Source: Crystallibacter sulfonylureivorans_A (GTDB taxonomy: Bacteria; Actinomycetota; Actinomycetes; Actinomycetales; Micrococcaceae). Taken from it: a stretch of DNA of 64,000 nt. The stretch lies in contig NZ_JBLKRT010000001.1 of NCBI RefSeq assembly GCF_047607445.1, forward strand, positions 124,001-188,000. The letters are read 5' to 3'. The stretch's first letter is position 1. Every line of letters starts with the position of its first letter. The notes beneath the pieces were generated by a model. The model was given only the letters and a program-made list of their open reading frames with translations, was not told where the DNA came from and ran no database searches. A program made the position numbers and the translations under genes. This document shows, one piece after another, positions 59,804 to 64,000 of this stretch.

Positions 59804-60697
59804 ATGGACCTCTCGGAACTGCTGAACTCGGTCTTCAATTTCAGCGACTATGGTGACTTGCTTCCGCTGGTGCGCAACTCGTTGATCGCCGGCGCCGTGC
59901 TGGGCTTGGTCGGCGGCCTGATCGGCGTGTTCGTGATGATGCGGGACCTGGCCTTTGCCGTGCATGGCATCGCCGAGCTGTCCTTCGCCGGGGCCGCGTT
60001 CGCGCTGCTCATCGGGGCCAACGTGGTGTTCGGGTCGCTGGTGGGCTCGGTGATCGCGGCCGTTGTGCTGGGCGTGCTGGGCATGCGCGCCAGGGACCGG
60101 AATTCGATCACCGGCGTGATCATGTCCTTCGGCCTGGGCCTGGGCATCCTGTTCCTTTCGCTCTACGAGGGCCGCTCGGCGAACAAGTTCGGCCTGCTGA
60201 CCGGGCAGATCGTCTCCGTGGACACCGTGCAGCTGAACCTGCTGGCCGCGGGGTCGGCTGTGGTGGTGCTGGGACTGCTGGCCATTTGGCGTCCGCTAAC
60301 CTTTGCCAGCGCCGATCCGGACCTGGCCGAGGCACGCGGCGTACCGGTCGGAGCGCTGGCCATCGTGTTCATGTTCCTGCTGGGGCTGGCCGTGGCGCTG
60401 TCCATCCAGGTGGTCGGGGCGCTGTTGGTGCTGTCCCTGGTGATCACCCCGGCGGCAGCCGCGCTCCGGGTGAGCAGTTCGCCCCGGGTGGTGGTGCTGC
60501 TCAGCGTGCTGTTCGCGGTGACCGCGACCTTGGGCGGGATCCTGCTGGCGCTGGGCGGCAGCCTGCCGATCAGCCCCTACGTGACCACGATTTCGTTCCT
60601 GATCTACGTGGTGTGCCGGTTGACCGGAGCCCGGCGGCAGCGCCGCGGCCGGGTGGGGCGGCGCACGGTGGCCGCGGTCAAGGTGAACGTAGGCTAG
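59804..60697 (+). CDS. znuB: Zinc ABC transporter permease (ZnuB-like)
   Basis: A 297-residue ABC-3 permease with seven to eight helices. RDLAFAVHGIAELSFAGAAFALLIG and GVPVGALAIVFMFLLGLAVALSIQVVGALL are family signatures. It forms the zinc channel. ATG at 59804 lies two bases after the znuC stop. It is convergent with the zur-like gene, with seven bases between the stops and no terminator hairpin in that gap. Confidence 0.94.
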   Translation: MDLSELLNSVFNFSDYGDLLPLVRNSLIAGAVLGLVGGLIGVFVMMRDLAFAVHGIAELSFAGAAFALLIGANVVFGSLVGSVIAAVVLGVLGMRARDRNSITGVIMSFGLGLGILFLSLYEGRSANKFGLLTGQIVSVDTVQLNLLAAGSAVVVLGLLAIWRPLTFASADPDLAEARGVPVGALAIVFMFLLGLAVALSIQVVGALLVLSLVITPAAAALRVSSSPRVVVLLSVLFAVTATLGGILLALGGSLPISPYVTTISFLIYVVCRLTGARRQRRGRVGRRTVAAVKVNVG

Positions 60698-60704
60698 CGC
60701 AGAG

Positions 60705-61139
60705 TTACTGCGCCGCGCTGCAGTCCGGGCACAGCCCGTACATTTCCACGGTGTGCGCCACCTGCGTGAAGCCGTGCTCCCTTGCCATCCGCTGCGCCCA
60801 TTGTTCCACCGCCGGGGCCTCGATCTCCACGGTCTTGCCGCAGTTCCGGCAGAGCAGGTGATGGTGGTGGTGCTCGACGGCGCAGCGGCGGTAGACCGCT
60901 TCGCCCTCTCCGTTGCGCATCACGTCCAGTTGACCGTCGTCGGCCATGGACTGCAGGACCCGGTAGGTGGTGGCCAGCGAGACGGGCTCGCCGCGCGCCT
61001 GCAGCAGCCGGTGCAGTTCCTGGGTGCTGACGAAGTCCTCCAGGCTGTCCAAAGCGGTGGCCACCGCTACGCGCTGGCGGGTCACTCGCTGCTCCGAACC
61101 GCGGCGCTGCGCCTGCGGTTTGGCTGACGGGACGGACAT
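60705..61139 (-). CDS. zur: Fur-family regulator, Zur-like
   Basis: A 144-residue Fur-family repressor. Winged helix VTRQRVAVATALDSLEDFVSTQELHRLLQARGEPVSLATTYRVLQSMADDGQLD; metal domain with HHHHHLLCRNCGKTVEIEAP (regulatory His cluster and the first structural Cys pair) and MYGLCPDC (second Cys pair). Next to znuABC it is most likely Zur, repressing that operon when zinc is plentiful. ATG at 61139 has AAGGAG 11 bases upstream. The frame stays open upstream into the 23-nt tandem repeat, but that part is not like Fur proteins and is excluded. Confidence 0.9.
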   Translation of the reverse strand: MSVPSAKPQAQRRGSEQRVTRQRVAVATALDSLEDFVSTQELHRLLQARGEPVSLATTYRVLQSMADDGQLDVMRNGEGEAVYRRCAVEHHHHHLLCRNCGKTVEIEAPAVEQWAQRMAREHGFTQVAHTVEMYGLCPDCSAAQ

Positions 61140-61222
61140 GTCCGCTTCGGCTCCTTGCTGCTGGTTCTGGACGCCCGTGGGCTCTCTCCAGCCTACCAGC
61201 AGGCCCGATTTGCCGGGCCAAA

Positions 61223-61337
61223 GAGGCTGCCATGCCTGTGCCCGAGAGGCTGCCATGCCCGGGCCGGGGAGGCTGCCATACCCGGGCCGGAGAGGCTGCC
61301 GTGCCCGGGCCGGAGAGGCTGCCATACCGCCGATCGG
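61223..61337. repeat. 23-nt tandem repeat, five copies
   Basis: Five head-to-tail units of exactly 23 bases start at 61223, 61246, 61269, 61292 and 61315. Each begins GAGGCTGCC, followed by A/G-T-A/G-CCC-GGGCC in the inner copies; the first and last are most diverged. It lies in the 221-base gap between the divergent zur-like and metallo-hydrolase genes and contains no spacer, so it is not CRISPR. Confidence 0.9.
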
Positions 61338-61360
61338 GCGGCGCAGTTAGGGTTGGTGCC

Positions 61361-62020
61361 ATGCAGCTGACAAAATTCACCCACTCCTGCGTCCGGCTCG
61401 AAGAGAACGGACACGTCCTGGTGATCGACCCCGGCAATTTTTCCGAGGTGGAGCAGGCTCTCGACGGCGCCTCCACCGTCCTGGTGACCCACGAGCACGC
61501 GGACCACCTGGACCGGGACCGGGTGCTGGGCCCGCTCGCGGGGACGGATGGAATGAATCTGTATGCTCCGGCCTCAGTGGCGGCCGAACTCCGGGCTCTC
61601 GCTCCCGAGGCTGCGGCGCGGATCCACGCCGCCGAGCCGGAGACGGAGTTCGAGGTGCCGGGGTTCCGCGTCCGTACCTTCGGCGGCCAGCATGCGTTGA
61701 TCCATCCACACATCCCGGTGGTGGCCAACATCGGCTACGTCATCAACGACAACCTCTACCACCCGGGGGATTCGTTCATCGTGCCGCACGGGCTGATGGT
61801 GAAGAACGTGCTGGTGCCCATCCACGCGCCGTGGTCGAAGACCGCCGAGGTGATCGACTTCGTCACCGCCATGCGCGCGGAGCACGCTTACCCGATCCAC
61901 GACGCCGGGCTCAGCGACCGCGGCCTGCCGCTGGTGGAAAAGCACGTGACCCTCTTTGGCGGCCACTACGGCACCAGCTACCAGCACCTGTCGCCGGGGG
62001 AGAGCGTGGAGCTGGCCTGA
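61361..62020 (+). CDS. MBL-fold metallo-hydrolase (UlaG-like)
   Basis: A 219-residue metallo-beta-lactamase-fold protein. FTHSCVRLEENGHVLVIDPG gives the first strand block, THEHADHLD the main metal motif, and HNHA-type downstream residues are His in GGQHALIHPHIPVV, the Asp of HPGDSFIVP and His in YPIHDAGLSDRG. It is related to UlaG and other MBL hydrolases whose substrates are diverse phosphoesters or lactones. The ATG at 61361 is chosen because homology begins MQLTKFTHSC; upstream in-frame starts lie inside the tandem repeat. Confidence 0.88.
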   Translation: MQLTKFTHSCVRLEENGHVLVIDPGNFSEVEQALDGASTVLVTHEHADHLDRDRVLGPLAGTDGMNLYAPASVAAELRALAPEAAARIHAAEPETEFEVPGFRVRTFGGQHALIHPHIPVVANIGYVINDNLYHPGDSFIVPHGLMVKNVLVPIHAPWSKTAEVIDFVTAMRAEHAYPIHDAGLSDRGLPLVEKHVTLFGGHYGTSYQHLSPGESVELA

Positions 62021-62130
62021 CGCGCAAGGCGGACGGCGTCCGTCGACAGCTTGGCCCGGTGCCTGCTGCTGTGATGGACTGGCCGGACACGGCGGACAAC
62101 GAGGCCCGCCGGCAGTCAAGAGGAGATCTC

Positions 62131-62970
62131 ATGAGGACTCTGATGGACGTGCAGACGCTGCGGGAACGGATGACCTCCGGACAGCGCACCGTACTGCTGG
62201 ATGTCCGCTGGAAACTCGGCGACGGAGACGGCGACGGCCAACGCCGCTACCGCCAGGCCCATATTCCCGGCGCAGTCTATGTGGACCTGCCGTCCCAACT
62301 GGCGTCCGCACCGACCATGGCCGCTGGACGCCACCCGCTGCCGGAGCCGGAGGTCCTCCGCGAGGCCGCACGGGACTGGGGCATCAATAACGGGGACGTG
62401 GTGGTGGCCTATGACGACAGCGGCGGCTTGTCCGCAGCCCGGGTGTGGTGGCTGTTGCGCGACGGCGGATTAGACACCGTGTATCTGCTGGACGGCGGAC
62501 TGGCCGCGTGGCGCGCCGAAGGCTTCGAAGTGGACAGCGGCGACGAGCTGGCGTCACTGGGCAACGTTGAACTGGGCAGCGGCCACATGCCCCGGTTGGA
62601 ACTGGACAACGTGCTGCACTTCGCCAGGACCTCGCTGCTGCTTGATGCCCGCGCCGCCGAGCGCTACCGCGGTGAACTGGAGCCGGTGGACCCGCGCGCG
62701 GGCCACATTCCCGGCGCAGTGAGCGCACCGACCACAGGGAATCTTGCCGCCACCGGACATTTCCTGCCAGCAACGGAACTCGCCGTGCGGTTCAAGGACC
62801 TGGGCGCCGGTGACCGGGATGTCGCGGTCTACTGCGGCTCGGGTATCAACGCTGCGCACCAAATCGCGGCCTTGGCGGAGGCCGGCATCGAGGCGGCGTT
62901 GTACCCCGGCTCGTGGTCCCAGTGGTGCGGCCACCCCGAGCTGCCGATAGCAACGGGCGACCAGCCGTGA
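62131..62970 (+). CDS. Sulfurtransferase, tandem rhodanese (thiosulfate or 3-mercaptopyruvate type)
   Basis: A 279-residue protein with two rhodanese domains. The N-terminal one (about 5-125: VLLDVRWKLGD, AHIPGAVYVDLPS, VVVAYDDSGGLSAARVWWLL) is non-catalytic. The C-terminal one (about 150-270: LLLDARAAERYRGE, GHIPGAVSAPTTG) has catalytic Cys235 in YCGSGINAAHQIAAL. CGSG followed by a small hydrophobic residue and N/T-A is the 3-mercaptopyruvate/thiosulfate sulfurtransferase loop. It moves sulfur to cyanide or thiols. ATG at 62131 has AGAGGAG upstream. It is the next gene after the metallo-hydrolase, 110 bases away. Confidence 0.92.
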   Translation: MRTLMDVQTLRERMTSGQRTVLLDVRWKLGDGDGDGQRRYRQAHIPGAVYVDLPSQLASAPTMAAGRHPLPEPEVLREAARDWGINNGDVVVAYDDSGGLSAARVWWLLRDGGLDTVYLLDGGLAAWRAEGFEVDSGDELASLGNVELGSGHMPRLELDNVLHFARTSLLLDARAAERYRGELEPVDPRAGHIPGAVSAPTTGNLAATGHFLPATELAVRFKDLGAGDRDVAVYCGSGINAAHQIAALAEAGIEAALYPGSWSQWCGHPELPIATGDQP

Positions 62971-63187
62971 CCGGCGGCAGGCCGGCGTGGTGCACCGCGG
63001 TGTCGTGCACCGCGAGACCCAGAGCGTCACGCAGGGTGCGTCCCGGTGGCATGGCGGACCGGCAAACGGTAGCGTCAAGCTCATGACACTTGGCCGTCCG
63101 GCACCACCGCCGCTGGGAAAACCGCTTTCTCTTCAGCAGGAACAGATGGCCCACGCGGCCGCGGTCCGCCAGACACCGAGGAGCAGT

Positions 63188-64000
63188 ATGAACACGGCCT
63201 TGGCCTATGGCGTGGAGGCCCCCGGTTCCGGTCTGGTGCCGCTGCAGGTGGAACGCCGGGAACCGGATGCGCACGACGTGGAGATCGCCATCGCGTTCTG
63301 CGGACTCTGCCATTCCGATGTGCACACCGTCCGCGGGGAGTGGCGCGAGATCGACTACCCGCTGGTGCCCGGCCACGAGATCGTCGGCCGGGTCACCGCC
63401 ATCGGTCAGGACGTGACGCTCCATGCCATCGGCGACCTGGTGGGCGTGGGCTGCATGATCGACTCCTGCCGCGACTGCGCCTCTTGCGACGAGGGGCTCG
63501 AACAGTACTGCGAGAAAGGCGCGGTGGGCACTTACGGCGCCCGCGACCGGCGCCACGGCGGCGAGGTGACACAGGGCGGATACGCAAGCTCCGTCGTCGT
63601 CGATGAAAACTTTGTGCTGCGGATGCCGCCGGAGCTGGACCCGGCCGCGGCGGCACCGCTGTTGTGCGCGGGCATCACCACGTACTCGCCGATGCGTTAC
63701 TTCGGCGTGGAAGCCGGCGATTCTGTGGGCGTGGTGGGACTTGGCGGGCTGGGCCACATGGCCGTCAAGCTGGCCAAAGCCATGGGTGCGTCCGTAACCG
63801 TCTTCACCAGTTCGGCGGACAAAGTCGATTCCGCCCGCGCGCTTGGCGCCGACCATGTGGTGGTGACCAGCGACGACGAAGCGCTCGCCGCCGCCCGGCG
63901 CAGTGTGGACCTGGTCATCGATACGGTGTCCGCGGCCCACGACCTGGCGCCGTTATTGCGGACCATCCGGCGCGACGGCGCGCTGATCCAGCTGGGTGTG
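63188..64000 (+). CDS. Zinc-dependent alcohol dehydrogenase (cut by right edge)
   Basis: The first 271 residues of a medium-chain dehydrogenase of the cinnamyl/YahK type. Catalytic zinc ligands are Cys41 (CGLCHSD) and His63-Glu64 (PGHEIVGRV), with the third Cys near 160 (PLLCAGITTYSPM). Structural zinc cysteines are 94, 97, 100 and 108. The cofactor loop is GVVGLGGLGHMAV. It should reduce aldehydes with NADPH. The ATG at 63188 has GAGGAG upstream; an in-frame ATG at 63083 would add 35 residues without homology. The C-terminus lies outside the window. Confidence 0.9.
   Translation, partial: MNTALAYGVEAPGSGLVPLQVERREPDAHDVEIAIAFCGLCHSDVHTVRGEWREIDYPLVPGHEIVGRVTAIGQDVTLHAIGDLVGVGCMIDSCRDCASCDEGLEQYCEKGAVGTYGARDRRHGGEVTQGGYASSVVVDENFVLRMPPELDPAAAAPLLCAGITTYSPMRYFGVEAGDSVGVVGLGGLGHMAVKLAKAMGASVTVFTSSADKVDSARALGADHVVVTSDDEALAAARRSVDLVIDTVSAAHDLAPLLRTIRRDGALIQLGV

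Noticed and set aside
61140..61325. Extended N-terminus for the Zur-like protein or the metallo-hydrolase reading through the tandem repeat
   Set aside because: Both frames are open, but the extra residues are repeat-derived, unlike either family, and both genes have better starts at 61139 and 61361.
61223..61337. CRISPR array
   Set aside because: The 23-base units are contiguous with no spacers and there are no cas genes in the window.

Overview
The window is GC-rich, densely coded chromosomal DNA from an actinobacterium, most likely a member of the Micrococcaceae close to Arthrobacter. The grounds are the many GTG and TTG starts, ATGA-type gene overlaps, a fused actinobacterial Kgd 2-oxoglutarate dehydrogenase, a SigH/SigR-RsrA pair next to a bL37 ribosomal protein, a GuaB1-type IMPDH relative, and a tmRNA whose tag reads AESKRTDFALAA. 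No phage, insertion sequence, CRISPR array or tRNA was recognised. The assignment rests on my reading of the proteins, not on a database search.

Layout. 1-6.1 kb: six glycosyltransferases (one cut by the left edge) and a DUF2304 membrane protein, probably for a surface glycan. 6.2-8.5 kb: a GC-rich repeat, an aquaporin and a glutathione-independent formaldehyde dehydrogenase, closed by a perfect bidirectional terminator shared with a convergent ABC exporter (8.6-10.4 kb). 10.6-15.3 kb: a compact Tad/Flp pilus operon with a 12-codon upstream ORF coupled to the pilin-like gene. 15.4-18.4 kb: an alpha/beta hydrolase, a SnoaL-like protein and a secreted subtilase.

18.6-34.7 kb: the housekeeping series prfB, ftsE, ftsX, M23 peptidase, smpB, ssrA. 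It is split by a 9-kb block (20.2-29.2 kb) of a Liv-type ABC importer, acyl-CoA synthetase, TetR regulator, 3-hydroxybutyrate-dehydrogenase-like SDR and hydrolase, which looks like an uptake and breakdown module for a short hydroxy- or keto-acid. A YbdK-type glutamate-cysteine ligase homologue sits between smpB and ssrA, and a second copy lies 2 kb past ssrA beside a BTAD regulator and a small Cys/His protein.

37.4-40.8 kb: a TroA-class metal importer operon ending in its DtxR/MntR-like regulator. 40.9-47.1 kb: a methyltransferase, hisN, rsgA, aroA and a DoxX-like protein, divergent from sigH-rsrA, then bL37. sigH has an exact GGAAT-N18-GTT promoter and two plausible in-frame starts, as in Streptomyces sigR. 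47.2-49.5 kb: a PadR regulator with a DUF4097 protein behind a cluster of CGATATATC operators, and a GDSL-like protein. 49.6-53.4 kb: kgd. 53.7-57.8 kb: guaB1 and two CNNM/CorC-family membrane proteins. The CorC pair is preceded by a 280-base leader that folds into a long closed stem with two internal hairpins and further hairpins downstream; this is the best candidate here for an undescribed regulatory RNA. 58-61.1 kb: a Znu-type zinc importer with a convergent Zur-like Fur protein. 61.2-64 kb: a 23-nt tandem repeat, a metallo-hydrolase, a rhodanese-type sulfurtransferase and an alcohol dehydrogenase cut by the right edge.

Taken together, the window joins envelope building, surface pili, ribosome rescue and division genes with several metal-handling and redox-stress systems.
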